Shown here: piece after piece, positions 9,170-20,025 of the stretch
How the letters are laid out: every line of letters begins with the position of its first letter
How positions within the stretch are numbered: position 1 is the stretch's first letter
From: Natronospira bacteriovora
Lineage (GTDB): Bacteria > Pseudomonadota > Gammaproteobacteria > Natronospirales > Natronospiraceae
DNA length: 64,000 nucleotides
Direction: 5' to 3'
NCBI RefSeq assembly: GCF_030848495.1
Contig: NZ_JAVDDT010000008.1
Span: forward strand, 36,001 to 100,000
Made by a program: the position numbers and the translations under genes
The notes under the pieces: generated by a model
Databases searched by the model: none
What the model saw: only the letters and a program-made list of their open reading frames with translations
What the model was told of the DNA's origin: nothing

Positions 9170-10186
9170 ATGAATGAGGCACTGCATCAGGCACTGGCGG
9201 AACGCATCCTGGTTCTGGACGGGGGCATGGGCACCATGATTCAGAACCTGTCCCTGAATGAGGCCCAGTTCCGGGGTGAGGCCTTTGCCGATCATCCCCA
9301 GGACCTGGCCGGCAACAATGACCTGCTCAATCTCAGCCAGCCGGACCGCATCCGCCGGCTGCACCGGGATTACCTGGAAGCCGGTGCGGATCTGATCGAG
9401 ACCAATACCTTCAACGCCAACCGCATTTCCCAGGCCGACTACGGGCTGGAGGAAGAGACCCGCGCCATCAATCTGGCCGGCGCCCGCCTGGCCCGTGAAG
9501 CGGCGGATGCGGTGGCCGAGGAAAGTGGCCGACCACGCTGGGTGATTGGTGTGCTGGGACCCACCAACCAGACCACCTCCATGTCGCCGGACGTGAATGA
9601 TCCGGGCAAGCGCAACGTACGCTTTGCGGATCTGGTGGCGGTCTACCGGGAAGCCGGTGAAGCCCTGCTGGACGGTGGCTCGGATCTGCTGATGGTGGAA
9701 ACCATCTTCGACACCCTCAATGCCAAGGCGGCCCTGTTCGCCCTGGATGAACTGTTCGAGGCCCGTGGCCAGCGCTGGCCATTGATGATCTCGGCCACCA
9801 TCACCGATGCCAGCGGGCGCACCCTCTCCGGCCAGACGGTGGAGGCCTTCTGGCATTCAGTGATGCATGCCCGCCCCTTCAGCGTGGGCCTGAACTGCGC
9901 CCTGGGGGCCGAGCAGCTGCGACCCTATGTGGCGGAACTGGGCCGGGTGGCCAATGTGGCCATCAGTGCCCATCCCAATGCCGGCCTGCCCAATGATCTG
10001 GGCGAATACGATCAGGGGCCGGAGGAGATGGCGGGCCTGATTCAGGAATGGGCGGAAGCTGGCCTGCTCAACATCATCGGTGGCTGCTGTGGCACCACCC
10101 CGGAACATATCGCCGCCATCGCCCGGGCCGTTGACGGCCGGCGCCCACGCCCATTGTCCGCCGTACAGGAGCGACTCGCCTCATGA
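9170..10186 (+). CDS. metH: Methionine synthase, homocysteine-binding module (split MetH, part 1)
   Basis: The 338-residue protein is the homocysteine S-methyltransferase domain that forms the first module of cobalamin-dependent methionine synthase. It has [10 protein letters not shown], the NTFNAN loop, and the zinc-binding cysteines in LNCALG (Cys243) and GGCCGTT (Cys306, Cys307). In E. coli this module is fused to the others in one chain of about 1,227 residues. Here the frame stops and the next gene restarts with a four-base ATGA overlap, so the split is a clean gene boundary and not a frameshift. The two proteins must assemble for turnover (inference). Split MetH is known in some other Gammaproteobacteria. 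Confidence 0.95.
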   Translation: MNEALHQALAERILVLDGGMGTMIQNLSLNEAQFRGEAFADHPQDLAGNNDLLNLSQPDRIRRLHRDYLEAGADLIETNTFNANRISQADYGLEEETRAINLAGARLAREAADAVAEESGRPRWVIGVLGPTNQTTSMSPDVNDPGKRNVRFADLVAVYREAGEALLDGGSDLLMVETIFDTLNAKAALFALDELFEARGQRWPLMISATITDASGRTLSGQTVEAFWHSVMHARPFSVGLNCALGAEQLRPYVAELGRVANVAISAHPNAGLPNDLGEYDQGPEEMAGLIQEWAEAGLLNIIGGCCGTTPEHIAAIARAVDGRRPRPLSAVQERLAS

Positions 10187-12888
10187 GCAGAGAGCCCGCA
10201 CCGCGCCTGAGACTGTCCGGCCTGGAACCCTTGAACGTGGGCCCGGAGACCGGCTTCGTGAACATCGGCGAGCGCACCAACGTCACCGGCTCGGCCCGCT
10301 TCCGCAAGCTGATCGAAGCGGAGGACTATGAGGCGGCTTTGGAAGTGGCCCGTCAGCAAGTGGAAGGTGGCGCCCAGATCATCGATGTGAACATGGATGA
10401 CGGCCTGCTGGATGGCGCTGACTGCATGCGCCGCTTCCTGGACCTGATTGCCACCGAACCGGACATCGCCCGGGTGCCGGTGATGATCGATTCCTCCAAA
10501 TGGGAGGTCATCGAGGCCGGCCTTCAGTGCGTGCAGGGACGCGCCGTGGTCAACTCCATCAGCCTCAAGGAAGGGGAAGCGGCCTTCCTGGAGCAGGCGC
10601 GGCTGGTGCGCCGCTATGGTGCCGCCGTGGTGGTCATGGCCTTCGACGAGAACGGCCAGGCGGAGACCGTGGACCACAAGGTGGCGATTGCCAAACGCGC
10701 GGTTCGCCTGCTGACCGAGGAGGCGGGCTTTGCCCCCAATGACATCATCATTGATCCCAACATCTTTGCCGTGGCCACGGGCATCGAGGAGCACAATGCC
10801 TACGGGGTGGCCTTCATCGAGGCGGTGCGGCGCATCAAGCAGGAACTGCCTGGGGTGTTCACCAGCGGCGGCCTGTCCAATGTCTCCTTCTCCTTTCGCG
10901 GCAACAACCCGGTGCGCGAGGCCATGCACTCGGTGTTTCTCTATCACGCCATCGCCGCCGGCCTGGACATGGCCATCGTCAATGCGGGGCAGCTGACGGT
11001 CTATGCAGACATTCCCGACGATCTGCGGGAACGGGTGGAAGACGTCATTCTCAATCGCCGCCCGGATGCCACCGAGCGCCTGCTGACCATTGCCGATGAT
11101 TACCGGGACCAGGGCGAGCGCCAGGTGGTCAATCAGGCCTGGCGGGATGAGGTGGTGGAGAAGCGCCTGGAACACGCTCTGGTACACGGCATCGTCGAGC
11201 ATATCGAGACCGACGTGGAAGAAGCCCGCCTGGCGGCCGACCACCCCCTGGACGTGATCGAGGGGCCCCTGATGGACGGCATGAATGTGGTGGGTGAGCT
11301 GTTTGGCTCCGGCCGCATGTTCCTGCCCCAGGTGGTGAAGTCCGCACGGGTGATGAAGAAGGCCGTGGCCTGGCTGATCCCCCATATCGAGGCGGAGAAG
11401 GATGACCGTCAGGGCGCCAAGGGCAAGGTGCTGATGGCCACCGTCAAGGGCGATGTGCATGACATCGGCAAGAACATCGTCTCGGTGATTCTCCAGTGCA
11501 ACAACTACGAGGTGGTGGATCTGGGCGTGATGGTGCCGGCGGAGCGCATCCTGGAAGAGGCGCGCGCCCATCAGGTGGACATCATCGGCCTGTCCGGCCT
11601 GATCACCCCTTCCCTGGATGAGATGACGCGGGTGGCCGCCGAGATGGAACGTCAGCAGTTTCGTCTGCCCCTGCTGATCGGGGGGGCCACCACCTCCCCC
11701 ACCCACACGGCCCTGCGCGTAGCGCCGGAGTACGGTGCGCCGGTGGTGCATGTAAAGGACGCGTCCCGTGCGGTGGGCGTGGTGGCCCGTCTGGTCAATC
11801 GCGAACAACGCACAGCCTTTGCCGATGAAGTGGCCGCCGAGCAGGAGCGCCTGCGCCACAAGCGCGCCCAACGGGAAAAGCGCCGACGCATCGTTTCCCT
11901 GGCCGACGCCCGAAAGCGACGCTTTCAGCCGGAACAGGACTGGTCACCGATGACACCGAATCAGCCGGGGGTGGAAACCGTCACCGCGGATATTGCGACC
12001 CTTCGCCCCTATATCGACTGGACGCCCTTCTTTCATGCCTGGCAGCTGAAAGCCAGCTACCCGCGCATTCTGAAGGACGCGGCCATGGGCGAGGCGGCGA
12101 GCAAGCTATTCGACGAGGCCCAGGCCATGCTGAATCGCATGCAGGCCGAGGACTGGCTGCAGCCACGCGGTGTGGCCGGCCTCTACCCGGCACGCCGGGA
12201 AGGTGACTCGGTGCGTGTGTTGTCAGTGGAAGACCGCCAACAGACGCTCTGCCATCTGCATTTCCTGCGCCAGCAAAGCGAACGACCCAGCGGCAAACCC
12301 TATCTCTGTCTGGCCGACTTCATTGCCGATGGCGAAGCGGGCGACTGGATCGGCGGCTTTGCCGTGACCGCCGGCGCGGAAGTCAGCCAGCGCAGCGAGG
12401 CCTTCAAGGCCGCCGGCGACGACTACAACGCCATCATGGTCGAGGCCCTGGGCGATCGCCTGGCCGAGGCCTTCGCCGAGTACCTGCATGAAAAGGTGCG
12501 GCGGGAGCTGTGGGGCTACGCCAGTGACGAAGCCCTCGACAACGGCGAACTGATCCGGGAAGCCTACCAGGGCATCCGCCCGGCCCCCGGCTACCCGGCC
12601 TGCCCGGAACACAGCGAGAAGGCCAGCCTGTGGGACTGGCTCGAAGTGGAGCGCCGCACCGGCATTCAGCTTACCGAGAACTTCGCCATGAGCCCGGGCG
12701 CCGCCGTGTCCGGCTTCTACTTCGCCCACCCCGACGCCCGCTACTTCGGCCTCGGACAGATCGGCCGTGACCAGGTGGAAGACTACGCCCGACGCAAGGG
12801 CTGGACGCTGGAAGAAGCCGAACGCTGGCTGGCACCCAACCTGGCTTACGACCCGGCTAAACGGGGGCTGCGGGAGACCGGGTCTTGA
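10183..12888 (+). CDS. metH: Methionine synthase, folate, cobalamin and reactivation modules (split MetH, part 2)
   Basis: The 901-residue product carries the remaining MetH modules in order: pterin-binding domain ([14 protein letters not shown], about 20-290), cap and B12-binding domain with the cobalt-ligating DVHDIGKN motif (His426) and [12 protein letters not shown], a short basic linker, and the SAM-dependent reactivation domain (about 610-900; [12 protein letters not shown], then [20 protein letters not shown]). Together with the preceding gene every catalytic element of MetH is present. It overlaps that gene by ATGA, implying translational coupling. A cobalamin source is therefore required. 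No separate B12 riboswitch is visible; the SAM-II element upstream of metF is the apparent control. Confidence 0.96.
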   Translation: MSREPAPRLRLSGLEPLNVGPETGFVNIGERTNVTGSARFRKLIEAEDYEAALEVARQQVEGGAQIIDVNMDDGLLDGADCMRRFLDLIATEPDIARVPVMIDSSKWEVIEAGLQCVQGRAVVNSISLKEGEAAFLEQARLVRRYGAAVVVMAFDENGQAETVDHKVAIAKRAVRLLTEEAGFAPNDIIIDPNIFAVATGIEEHNAYGVAFIEAVRRIKQELPGVFTSGGLSNVSFSFRGNNPVREAMHSVFLYHAIAAGLDMAIVNAGQLTVYADIPDDLRERVEDVILNRRPDATERLLTIADDYRDQGERQVVNQAWRDEVVEKRLEHALVHGIVEHIETDVEEARLAADHPLDVIEGPLMDGMNVVGELFGSGRMFLPQVVKSARVMKKAVAWLIPHIEAEKDDRQGAKGKVLMATVKGDVHDIGKNIVSVILQCNNYEVVDLGVMVPAERILEEARAHQVDIIGLSGLITPSLDEMTRVAAEMERQQFRLPLLIGGATTSPTHTALRVAPEYGAPVVHVKDASRAVGVVARLVNREQRTAFADEVAAEQERLRHKRAQREKRRRIVSLADARKRRFQPEQDWSPMTPNQPGVETVTADIATLRPYIDWTPFFHAWQLKASYPRILKDAAMGEAASKLFDEAQAMLNRMQAEDWLQPRGVAGLYPARREGDSVRVLSVEDRQQTLCHLHFLRQQSERPSGKPYLCLADFIADGEAGDWIGGFAVTAGAEVSQRSEAFKAAGDDYNAIMVEALGDRLAEAFAEYLHEKVRRELWGYASDEALDNGELIREAYQGIRPAPGYPACPEHSEKASLWDWLEVERRTGIQLTENFAMSPGAAVSGFYFAHPDARYFGLGQIGRDQVEDYARRKGWTLEEAERWLAPNLAYDPAKRGLRETGS

Positions 12889-12952
12889 AGGAGATTGGGA
12901 CCACGAAATGGACACGAAATAAGGCTTGCTATATCGGGTACTGACGGCCCCC

Positions 12953-12977
12953 TGTGGGAGCGGCTTTCAGCCGCGAT
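12953..12977 (+). repeat. REP palindrome, copy 1
   Basis: The sequence GTGGGAGCGGCTTTCAGCCG with flanks forms a stem-loop (CGGCT/AGCCG) of the GTGGGAGCGG class typical of pseudomonad-type REP elements. It is an exact 25-base reverse complement of copy 2. Confidence 0.8.
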
Positions 12978-13132
12978 CAAGTCATCTAAGGCCAACCCGC
13001 CCTCAGTGACACGCGGAATCCATCGGAGCCTTCACAAACATCCCGCTCCGTGTTCTCTGTGTCCAATCACCCCGGCCAAGCCTCGGCACCGATTTCTCAG
13101 GAAACACCCGGCGTGCCAACCGAGTAATCGCA

Positions 13133-13157
13133 ATCGCGGCTGAAAGCCGCTCCCACA
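13133..13157 (-). repeat. REP palindrome, copy 2
   Basis: This copy is the exact reverse complement of copy 1 at 12953-12977. The pair can form a REP doublet (BIME-like), the usual substrate arrangement of REP-associated tyrosine transposases. Confidence 0.8.
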
Positions 13158-13194
13158 AAGAGTTAGAGGGCAACCTGCCAACCTCGAGATTGTC

Positions 13195-13219
13195 ATCGCG
13201 GATAAATCCGCTCCCACGG
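13195..13219 (-). repeat. REP palindrome, copy 3
   Basis: The sequence ATCGCGGATAAATCCGCTCC matches the other two in frame and ends but has the variant loop GATAAATC in place of GCTGAAAGC. The stem changes are compensated, so the fold is conserved. Confidence 0.75.
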
Positions 13220-13398
13220 CGCCAGTCGAATTGCCGCGCCATCTTTTGGCACGGCCCCTCCGAATCAGCACGGCGGCTCCTCAAGCACGGCCCAAGTATC
13301 TGCGTTCATCCGTGTCCATCTGTGGCCAATTATCTTTTTGCCTTTCATCTCGTGTGCATTTCGTGTCCATTTCGTGGTCCCAACTTTCATTCAGGCAC

Positions 13399-13428
13399 AA
13401 AAAAGCCGGGCACTGGGCCCGGCTTTCT
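13399..13428 (-). terminator. Intrinsic terminator of the ribosomal-protein block (after rplQ)
   Basis: Read on the minus strand, AAGCCGGGC-CCAGT-GCCCGGCTT is followed by a T6 run. It lies about 20 bases past the rplQ stop and closes the alpha operon. Confidence 0.92.
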
Positions 13429-13449
13429 GGTCTTGCCTGAAGCGACCGA

Positions 13450-13839
13450 TTATTCGGCGGCGGCTTCTTCTTCCTGCGGTTCGGCGCGGCCCACCAGCTG
13501 CACGATGGCCATGGGGGCGTTGTCGCCGTCACGGAAACCGCACTTCAGGATGCGGGTGTAGCCACCCGGGCGCTCCTTGTATTCCGGGCCCAGCTCATTG
13601 AAGAGCTTGGTGACCAGCTCGCGATCGCGCAGCTTGTCGAAGGCACGGCGGCGGCCGGCCACGCTGTCATTCTTGGCCAGCGTGATGAGCGGCTCCACGA
13701 CCTTGCGAAGTTCCTTCGCCTTGGGCACGGTGGTCTTGATCTGTTCGTGACGCAGCAGCGAGGCCGCCATGTTACGGAACATGGCCTTGCGGTGGCTGCT
13801 GTTACGATTGAGCTTTCTTCCTGCCTTGCGATGACGCAT
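13450..13839 (-). CDS. rplQ: 50S ribosomal protein L17
   Basis: L17 sits near the exit tunnel of the large subunit. The 129-residue protein begins [20 protein letters not shown], the family signature, and has [20 protein letters not shown] and a C-terminal [12 protein letters not shown] acidic tail. E. coli L17 has 127 residues. It is the last gene of the alpha operon, 35 bases after rpoA, and is followed by a strong terminator. Confidence 0.98.
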   Translation of the reverse strand: MRHRKAGRKLNRNSSHRKAMFRNMAASLLRHEQIKTTVPKAKELRKVVEPLITLAKNDSVAGRRRAFDKLRDRELVTKLFNELGPEYKERPGGYTRILKCGFRDGDNAPMAIVQLVGRAEPQEEEAAAE

Positions 13840-13874
13840 GACTCTATCCTGACTAGGTTATCGGAACCGGCCGA

Positions 13875-14870
13875 TCAGGCCGATGCCTGCTTTTTTTCCT
13901 GCAGGCTGGCCGGCGGCCAACCCTCGAGCTTCATGCCGAGCGACAGTCCGTGCTGAGCCAGCACGTCCTTGATCTCGGTGAGCGATTTCTTGCCCAGGTT
14001 CGGCGTCTTCAGCAGTTCCACTTCGGTGCGCTGAACCAGGTCACCGATGTAATGGATGCTTTCGGCCTTCAGGCAGTTGGCCGAGCGAACCGTCAGTTCC
14101 AGCTCATCCACCGGACGCAGCAGGATCGGATCGATCTGGCTGTCGTCTTCCTTGCCGGCATCCTCGCTATCTTCCAGGTCCACGAACACGGACAACTGGT
14201 CGTTGAGGATGGTGGCCGCGCGACGGATGGCCTCTTCCGGGTCAATGCCGCCATTGGTCTCGAGATCAATGATCAGCTTGTCCAGGTCGGTGCGCTGATC
14301 CACACGGGCGGCTTCCACGCTGTAGCTGACGCGACGAACCGGGCTGTAGGTGGCATCCACCAGCAGGCGACCCACCGGACGACTTTCGTCGTCGGCTTCG
14401 GCGCGCTGGGAAGCCGGCTCGTAGCCTCGGCCACGGCGGGCCTTGATCTTCATGTTCAGCTCGCCGCTTTCGTTCACATGGGCCAGCACCAAATCCGGGT
14501 TCATGATTTCCAGCTCATGATCGGTCTGGAGATCACCGGCAGTGACCACACCCTTGCCCTTCTGACTGACCGTCAGAACGGCTTCTTCCCGGGAGTGCAT
14601 GCGCATGGCGACCTGCTTGAGGTTCAGCAGGATTTCCAGCACGTCTTCCTGCACACCCTCAACGGTGCTGTACTCGTGCACGACGCCGTCAATCTCGGCC
14701 TCGACGATGGAAGCGCCAGGCATGGAAGACAGCAGTACACGACGCAGGGCGTTACCCAGGGTGTGGCCGAAACCGCGCTCGAGCGGCTCCAGCGTCACAC
14801 GCGCACGGGTCGCACTGATTTCTTTAACGTCAATATGACGCGGCTTGAGAAACTCACCGACAGATGACAT
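13875..14870 (-). CDS. rpoA: RNA polymerase alpha subunit
   Basis: The 331-residue subunit initiates assembly of RNA polymerase. Its N-terminal dimerisation domain (about 1-235) shows [20 protein letters not shown] and [16 protein letters not shown]. The C-terminal domain (about 250-320) shows the DNA- and activator-contacting helices in [20 protein letters not shown] and [16 protein letters not shown]. The acidic linker between them ([13 protein letters not shown]) is longer in charge than usual, which suits a halophile. Length is near the E. coli 329. It lies between rpsD and rplQ as in other Gammaproteobacteria. Confidence 0.99.
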   Translation of the reverse strand: MSSVGEFLKPRHIDVKEISATRARVTLEPLERGFGHTLGNALRRVLLSSMPGASIVEAEIDGVVHEYSTVEGVQEDVLEILLNLKQVAMRMHSREEAVLTVSQKGKGVVTAGDLQTDHELEIMNPDLVLAHVNESGELNMKIKARRGRGYEPASQRAEADDESRPVGRLLVDATYSPVRRVSYSVEAARVDQRTDLDKLIIDLETNGGIDPEEAIRRAATILNDQLSVFVDLEDSEDAGKEDDSQIDPILLRPVDELELTVRSANCLKAESIHYIGDLVQRTEVELLKTPNLGKKSLTEIKDVLAQHGLSLGMKLEGWPPASLQEKKQASA

Positions 14871-14887
14871 CAGTTCAGACCCCGCAA

Positions 14888-15508
14888 TTACTTGGAGTAA
14901 AGCTCGACCACCAGGTTCTCGTTGATGTCCGGATGGATGTCTGTCCGATCCGGAGCCGACTTGAACACGCCGGCCATCTTCTTCTCATCAACTTCGATCC
15001 AGGACGGGAAACCGGATTCCTTGGCCAGGTCCAGAGCGGACTGGATCCGCAGCTGCTTTCTGGCCTTTTCACGGACGGAAACCTCGTCATCAGCCTTGAC
15101 CTGGTAGGAAGGCACGTTAACCAGCTCACCATTCACCATGATGCCCTTGTGGGACACCAGCTGACGGGCTTCAGCGCGAGTGGACGCAAAGCCCATGCGG
15201 TAAACGACGTTATCAAGGCGGCATTCCAGCAGGGTCAGCAGGTTTTCACCCGTGGAACCCTTGCGGCGCGCGGCCTCTTTGTAATAGCGGCGGAACTGGC
15301 GTTCCAGTACGCCGTACATGCGGCGCAGCTTCTGCTTCTCGCGCAGCTGCAGGCCGAAATCCGACAGGCGGCCGCGACGGTTGCCGTGCTGACCCGGAAC
15401 GGAGTCGATCTTGCACTTGGACTCCAGGGGACGCACACCGCTCTTGAGGAACAGATCGGTTCCTTCACGACGGGCCAGTTTACAGGTTGGTCCGATGTAT
15501 CTTGCCAT
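14888..15508 (-). CDS. rpsD: 30S ribosomal protein S4
   Basis: S4 is a primary 16S rRNA-binding protein that nucleates small-subunit assembly, and in enterics it represses the alpha operon. The 206-residue length equals E. coli S4. It begins [20 protein letters not shown] and contains the S4 RNA-binding domain ([31 protein letters not shown]). It lies 17 bases before rpoA. The 68-base gap to rpsK upstream is larger than most gaps in this operon. Confidence 0.99.
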   Translation of the reverse strand: MARYIGPTCKLARREGTDLFLKSGVRPLESKCKIDSVPGQHGNRRGRLSDFGLQLREKQKLRRMYGVLERQFRRYYKEAARRKGSTGENLLTLLECRLDNVVYRMGFASTRAEARQLVSHKGIMVNGELVNVPSYQVKADDEVSVREKARKQLRIQSALDLAKESGFPSWIEVDEKKMAGVFKSAPDRTDIHPDINENLVVELYSK

Positions 15509-15576
15509 TTGCTCTTACTCTCCGAGGCTGTCTGCTTCCGCCGACCGGCCTGATCGGCGGTGGCTCAGCAAGGCCT

Positions 15577-15966
15577 TTAAACGCGGCGCTTCTTGGGCGG
15601 ACGACATCCGTTGTGCGGGATGGGCGTCACGTCCGTGATATTGGTGATGCGAAAACCGGCATTGTTCAGGGAACGCACGGCGGACTCGCGGCCGGGACCC
15701 GGGCCCTTGACCCGAACTTCCAGGTTCTTCACACCGTAATCCTGGGCAGCCTGCCCGGCGCGCTCTGCCGCCACCTGGGCAGCAAAGGGGGTGCTCTTGC
15801 GCGAACCACGGAAACCGGAACCACCAGCGGTGGCCCAGGACAGGGCGTTACCCTGACGATCCGTGATCATCACGATGGTGTTGTTGAAGGACGCCTGAAT
15901 ATGGGCGATACCGTCAACGACTGTCTTCTTGACCTTCTTGCGAGTACGGGTGCCAGCTTTGGCCAT
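15577..15966 (-). CDS. rpsK: 30S ribosomal protein S11
   Basis: S11 lines the platform of the small subunit near the mRNA exit. The 129-residue length equals E. coli S11. Signatures are [38 protein letters not shown] and the C-terminus [20 protein letters not shown]. It lies 30 bases after rpsM and before rpsD, in the conserved alpha-operon order. Confidence 0.99.
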   Translation of the reverse strand: MAKAGTRTRKKVKKTVVDGIAHIQASFNNTIVMITDRQGNALSWATAGGSGFRGSRKSTPFAAQVAAERAGQAAQDYGVKNLEVRVKGPGPGRESAVRSLNNAGFRITNITDVTPIPHNGCRPPKKRRV

Positions 15967-15996
15967 CTCGATCTACCCTTGTCTATTGCGGTGCGC

Positions 15997-16353
15997 TTAA
16001 CGCGTAATCGGACGACGCTTGCCCTTGCGGGTGCGTGCATTCGTCTGCGTCTGCTGACCACGCACGGGCAGGCCCCGGCGATGGCGAATGCCCCGGTTAC
16101 AACCCAGGTCCATCAGACGCTTGATGTTCATGGCAGTTTCACGGCGAAGATCACCTTCGACCACGAATTTGCCGACCAGACCACGAATGGTCTCCACTTC
16201 GCCTTCCGTCAGGTCACGGACCTTGGTGTCTGGGCGAATGTTCGCCGCCTCACAGATCTGCTGAGACCGCGTCCGACCAATCCCGAAGATCGAGGTCAGG
16301 GCGATCACCACATGCTTCTGCGGCGGAATGTTGATTCCTGCTATACGGGCCAT
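15997..16353 (-). CDS. rpsM: 30S ribosomal protein S13
   Basis: S13 contacts the 50S subunit and P-site tRNA from the head of the 30S subunit. I start it at ATG 16353 ([14 protein letters not shown]), which gives 118 residues, exactly the E. coli length; the frame runs eight codons further upstream without family similarity. [16 protein letters not shown] forms the helix-two-turn-helix and [19 protein letters not shown] is the conserved tail. It is the first gene of the alpha segment, 85 bases after rpmJ. Confidence 0.99.
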   Translation of the reverse strand: MARIAGINIPPQKHVVIALTSIFGIGRTRSQQICEAANIRPDTKVRDLTEGEVETIRGLVGKFVVEGDLRRETAMNIKRLMDLGCNRGIRHRRGLPVRGQQTQTNARTRKGKRRPITR

Positions 16354-16438
16354 GCAGCTAAACTCCAGATTCAGCATTCGCGCGCGAAACGCGACAATAT
16401 ACCTCAGATCGCCTCAGCGATCAATGAAACCAGACCGA

Positions 16439-16555
16439 TCAGCCCTGCCGCTGTTTATGACGGGGGTCGGTGGTGCAGATCACCCGAACGGTACCGTTCC
16501 GGCGGATGATCTTGCAGTTCCGGCAAATCTTCTTGACCGAAGCTCGAACTTTCAT
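16439..16555 (-). CDS. rpmJ: 50S ribosomal protein L36, zinc-binding type
   Basis: This 38-residue gene is easy to miss. It encodes [20 protein letters not shown] followed by [18 protein letters not shown]. Cys11, Cys14, Cys27 and His33 form the zinc ribbon of the C+ form of L36. L36 sits near the peptidyl-transferase side of the large subunit. It lies between secY and rpsM as in E. coli. Confidence 0.97.
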   Translation of the reverse strand: MKVRASVKKICRNCKIIRRNGTVRVICTTDPRHKQRQG

Positions 16556-16604
16556 GGTTCAGTCTCCTGCGTCGCCCGGAGGCGGCTCAAACCGTTATTG
16601 ACTA

Positions 16605-17942
16605 TTAGCGGGGACGGCCAGCGCGGCCGTAGCCCTTCAGATTCGCTTTCTTCAGCAGACCGTCGTACTGATGGGACATCATGTGGGCCTGCAACTGGGA
16701 CATGAAGTCCATGGAGACGATCACGATAATCAGCAGGGACGTACCGCCGAAATAAAACGGCACGTTCCAGTTCATGATCAGAAACTCCGGCATCAGACAG
16801 ACTGCCGTGATGTAGATCGCGCCCCACAGGGTCAGCCGTGAAAGCACGGAATCCACATAATCGGCCGTCTGACGGCCAGGACGGATACCCGGAATGAAGG
16901 CACCGGAGCGCTTCAGGTTGTCCGCCGTGTCACGGCTGTTGAACACCAGCGCCGTGTAGAAAAAGCAGAAGAACATGATCATGCCGGCATAGAACAGCGT
17001 GTATACCGGCTGCCCGGGCTGCAGCGACTGCACCAGGGTCTGGATCCACAGCGGTCCCTGGTCCTGGGTCCAGCCGATCAGCGTCGACGGGAACAGGATG
17101 ATCGAGGACGCGAAGATCGGCGGAATCACACCCGCCATGTTCAGCTTCAGCGGCAGGTGGCTGGTCTGACCACCGTACATGCGCCGGCCTTGCTGCCGCT
17201 TGGCGTAGTTCACCGTAATCCGGCGCTGGCCGCGCTCGATAAAGACCACGAACGCCGTCACACCCAGGGCCAGGAAGAACAGGATGATGGCAAACATGGT
17301 CGCCAACTCACCCGTGCGCACCAGCTCAAGCGTGCCGCCCAGGGCGGAAGGCAGGCCGGCAACGATCCCGCCGAAAATGATCAGCGAAATACCGTTACCG
17401 ATGCCACGCTCGGTGATCTGCTCACCCAGCCACATCAGGAACATCGTGCCGGTTACCAGGGTCACCGCACAAACGAAAGTGAACTGGGCCGGCGGGATGA
17501 TCGACACCCCCTGATTTGCCAGGGCAATGGACGCCCCGATGGACTGGAATGTCGCCAGCACGACCGTACCGTAGCGGGTGTACTGGGTGATCTTGCGCCG
17601 ACCGGCTTCGCCTTCCTTCTTCAGCTCGGAGAGCTTAGGAATCACGGCCGTCATCAGCTGCATGATAATGGCCGCGGAAATGTAGGGCATGATCCCGAGG
17701 GCAAAGAGACTGAAGCGTTCCAGCGCCCCGCCGGAGAACATGTTGAACATTTCCAGAATGGTGCCGCGCTGGGCCTCGAATACGCGCGCCATTTCCACCG
17801 GGTCGATGCCCGGCACCGGAATATGCGCGCCAATCCGGAACACGACCATGGCACCGAGGACAAACAGCAGCCGCTGCTTGATCTCGGTTGCCTTGCCGAG
17901 ACTGCCCAGATTGCTCGGGACTGCGCCGCCACCAGCCGCCAT
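16605..17942 (-). CDS. secY: Protein translocase channel subunit SecY
   Basis: SecY forms the membrane channel for Sec-dependent export and membrane insertion. The 445 residues (E. coli 443) carry ten hydrophobic helices, from [20 protein letters not shown] near the N-terminus to [20 protein letters not shown] near the C-terminus. The plug region [20 protein letters not shown] and the cytoplasmic loop [18 protein letters not shown] are present. It lies three bases after rplO and 49 before rpmJ, so it is part of the spc-type operon. Its partner secE is in this window at 43497-43874. Confidence 0.99.
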   Translation of the reverse strand: MAAGGGAVPSNLGSLGKATEIKQRLLFVLGAMVVFRIGAHIPVPGIDPVEMARVFEAQRGTILEMFNMFSGGALERFSLFALGIMPYISAAIIMQLMTAVIPKLSELKKEGEAGRRKITQYTRYGTVVLATFQSIGASIALANQGVSIIPPAQFTFVCAVTLVTGTMFLMWLGEQITERGIGNGISLIIFGGIVAGLPSALGGTLELVRTGELATMFAIILFFLALGVTAFVVFIERGQRRITVNYAKRQQGRRMYGGQTSHLPLKLNMAGVIPPIFASSIILFPSTLIGWTQDQGPLWIQTLVQSLQPGQPVYTLFYAGMIMFFCFFYTALVFNSRDTADNLKRSGAFIPGIRPGRQTADYVDSVLSRLTLWGAIYITAVCLMPEFLIMNWNVPFYFGGTSLLIIVIVSMDFMSQLQAHMMSHQYDGLLKKANLKGYGRAGRPR

Positions 17943-17945
17943 GGA

Positions 17946-18383
17946 TTACTCCTCGACCTTTCCGCCAGCTTCTTCGATCGCCTTGCGGGCGCCCTTGGTC
18001 GGCACCACACCCTTGAGGGTGAGGGATTTACCGCCCAGGTCACCGCTGGCGATCACTTTCACGCGCTCGGCGCGACTGTGTACCAGCCCGGCCTTCTTGA
18101 GCACGTCCAGATCGATCACGTCGGCATCCACGTTGGCCAGCTGATCCAGCCGAACTTCATCGGCAAAAGCCGCCTTGCGGGAGCGGAAGCCCACCTTCGG
18201 CAGGCGACGCTGCAGCGGCATCTGACCGCCTTCGAAACCAACCTGCACGGTGCCGCCGGAACGAGCCAGCTGGCCCTTGTGGCCTTTACCGGAAGTCTTG
18301 CCGAGCCCGGAACCGGCGCCACGGCCGAGGCGTTTGCCCTCGGGGCGGCTGCCCTCCGCCGGCTTGAGTTCATTGAGTCGCAT
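17946..18383 (-). CDS. rplO: 50S ribosomal protein L15
   Basis: L15 is a late-assembly 23S rRNA-binding protein. The 145 residues (E. coli 144) begin [20 protein letters not shown] and contain the glycine/arginine-rich [18 protein letters not shown] extension that threads into rRNA, then [18 protein letters not shown]. It is packed between rpmD (two bases) and secY (three bases). Confidence 0.99.
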   Translation of the reverse strand: MRLNELKPAEGSRPEGKRLGRGAGSGLGKTSGKGHKGQLARSGGTVQVGFEGGQMPLQRRLPKVGFRSRKAAFADEVRLDQLANVDADVIDLDVLKKAGLVHSRAERVKVIASGDLGGKSLTLKGVVPTKGARKAIEEAGGKVEE

Positions 18384-18385
18384 AA

Positions 18386-18580
18386 TCAGGCTTCCTCTAC
18401 CTGCAGCAGATACGCCACGCGATTGATCATGCCGCGATTCTCGGGCGTATCCTGCACGGTGACAGTGTGGTGCATACGACGAAGACCCAGCCCACGCACA
18501 CAGGCCTGATGGTTCTTCAGCCGCCCATGAACGCTGCGGACCAGCGTCACCTTGATCTGATTCTTGTCGTTGTCAGCCAT
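18386..18580 (-). CDS. rpmD: 50S ribosomal protein L30
   Basis: The 64-residue L30 begins [20 protein letters not shown] and has the family core [19 protein letters not shown] start at ATG 18580; an in-frame TTG three codons upstream would overlap the rpsE stop. A five-residue N-terminal extension relative to E. coli L30 (59 residues) is visible. The gap to rpsE is five bases. Confidence 0.97.
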   Translation of the reverse strand: MADNDKNQIKVTLVRSVHGRLKNHQACVRGLGLRRMHHTVTVQDTPENRGMINRVAYLLQVEEA

Positions 18581-18585
18581 CGGTC

Positions 18586-19089
18586 TCAACCCGTGATCTC
18601 TTCTACGGACTTGCCGCGCTTGGCCGCCACTTCCTCAGGGGAGCGGGCCTGCGTCAGCGCATTCATGGTTGCACGCACCACGTTGATGGGGTTGCGCGAA
18701 CCATAGCTCTTGGCCAGCACGTTCTTCACACCGGCAACCTCACAGACCGCACGCATGGCACCACCGGCAATGACGCCGGTACCATCAGATGCCGGCTGCA
18801 TGAGCACCCGGGTGGCGCCGTGATTGGCGCGCAGCGGGTACTGCAGGGTGCCGTCCTTCAGGTGGACGGACTTCATGTCCTTGCGGGCCTTTTCCATGGC
18901 CTTCTGGATGGCCAGGGGCACTTCGCGAGCCTTGCCGTAACCAAAGCCCACCTTGCCGTTGCCGTCGCCCACCACAGCCAGGGCGGTGAAGCCGAACTTG
19001 CGGCCACCCTTGACCACCTTGGCCACACGGTTGATCGCAACCAGCTTTTCCTGGAGGTCGTCCGTCTGATTCTGTGCGGTTGTTGCCAT
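18586..19089 (-). CDS. rpsE: 30S ribosomal protein S5
   Basis: S5 lies at the mRNA entry channel and helps fidelity and helicase activity. Starting at ATG 19089 ([20 protein letters not shown]) gives 167 residues, equal to E. coli S5; an upstream in-frame extension of 15 codons lacks similarity. The double-stranded RNA-binding segment [19 protein letters not shown] and the site of classical spectinomycin-resistance changes (VAKVVKGGR) look wild-type. The C-terminal part has [17 protein letters not shown]. Confidence 0.98.
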   Translation of the reverse strand: MATTAQNQTDDLQEKLVAINRVAKVVKGGRKFGFTALAVVGDGNGKVGFGYGKAREVPLAIQKAMEKARKDMKSVHLKDGTLQYPLRANHGATRVLMQPASDGTGVIAGGAMRAVCEVAGVKNVLAKSYGSRNPINVVRATMNALTQARSPEEVAAKRGKSVEEITG

Positions 19090-19102
19090 GATAGATACCT
19101 GT

Positions 19103-19456
19103 TCAGAATTCCAAACCGCTTTCGCGCGCTGCATCGGCCAGCGCCTTCACGCGACCGTGATAGCGGAAACCGGAACGATCAAAAGCCACTTCACTGATAC
19201 CGGCAGCCTTTGCCTTTTCGGCAATGGCCTTGCCCACGGCTTCCGCCGCCGAGATATTGCCGGTGCCTTTCAGCGACTTGCGCAGATCCGGTTCCACCGT
19301 GGAAGCCGCAGCCACCACACGATCGCCCTCAGGTGCAATAACCTGTGCATATATGTGCCGCGGGGTCCGATGGATGCTCAGGCGATGAGCACCGATGTGC
19401 CGGATCCTGGCGCGGGCTTTCCGCGCACGACGCATGCGAGCCGTCTTCTTATCCAT
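19103..19456 (-). CDS. rplR: 50S ribosomal protein L18
   Basis: L18 joins L5 in carrying 5S rRNA into the large subunit. The 117 residues equal the E. coli length. It begins [20 protein letters not shown] and ends [19 protein letters not shown], with [11 protein letters not shown] as the typical C-terminal signature. Thirteen bases separate it from each neighbour. Confidence 0.99.
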   Translation of the reverse strand: MDKKTARMRRARKARARIRHIGAHRLSIHRTPRHIYAQVIAPEGDRVVAAASTVEPDLRKSLKGTGNISAAEAVGKAIAEKAKAAGISEVAFDRSGFRYHGRVKALADAARESGLEF

Positions 19457-19469
19457 TGCTCACCTACCG

Positions 19470-20006
19470 TTATTTCTTCTTGGCCTCTTTACGGACCACG
19501 CGTTCATCCGAATATCGGATACCCTTGCCCTTATAGGGCTCCGGCGGACGGAAGGCGCGGATTTCAGCCGCAACCTGGCCCACCTTCTGCTTGTCAACGC
19601 CCTTGATCACCACTTCGGTGTTGCTGGGCGTTTCAATGGTGATGCCTTCCGGCACCGGGTAGTCCACCGGATGGGACAGACCCAGCGTCAGGTTCAGGGA
19701 CTTGCCCTTGCTCTGAGCGCGGTAGCCCACCCCGATCAGTTCGAGCTTGCGCTCGAAACCCTGGGACACACCCACCACCATGTTGTTCAAAAGCGCACGG
19801 GTCGTACCCGCCATCGCCACCTGCTTGCGGTCGCCCGCCGTGCGGACAGCCACTTTCAGGCTCTTGTCCTCTTGCTCCACAGTCACATCCGGATGGAGCG
19901 GAGTCTTCAGTTCACCCTTGGGGCCCTTGATGGCGAGATTTCCGCCATCCAGCTTGAACTCCACGCCAGCGGGCAGGGTGACCGGTGCATTTGCAATCCT
20001 GGACAT
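19470..20006 (-). CDS. rplF: 50S ribosomal protein L6
   Basis: L6 stabilises the sarcin-ricin region and the factor-binding site. The 178 residues (E. coli 177) start [20 protein letters not shown] and show two related folds, with the family signature [20 protein letters not shown] near the C-terminus. It lies between rpsH (19 bases) and rplR (13 bases). Confidence 0.99.
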   Translation of the reverse strand: MSRIANAPVTLPAGVEFKLDGGNLAIKGPKGELKTPLHPDVTVEQEDKSLKVAVRTAGDRKQVAMAGTTRALLNNMVVGVSQGFERKLELIGVGYRAQSKGKSLNLTLGLSHPVDYPVPEGITIETPSNTEVVIKGVDKQKVGQVAAEIRAFRPPEPYKGKGIRYSDERVVRKEAKKK

Positions 20007-20025
20007 CGCTAAAACCCTGCGTCAG

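Larger units (their letters stand above)
12895..13383. repeat. Repeat-rich gene-free region bounded by a 26-bp perfect inverted repeat
   Basis: The 561 bases between metH part 2 and rplQ hold no gene. Positions 12895-12920 (TTGGGACCACGAAATGGACA and on) and 13358-13383 are exact reverse complements over 26 bases. Inside lie three REP palindromes and a stretch around 13298-13330 with the words CATCCGTGTCCATCTGTGG, which I recall as common intergenic filler in proteobacteria. The arrangement resembles a non-autonomous mobile element or accumulated dispersed repeats. No transposase or target duplication was recognised. Confidence 0.7.
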
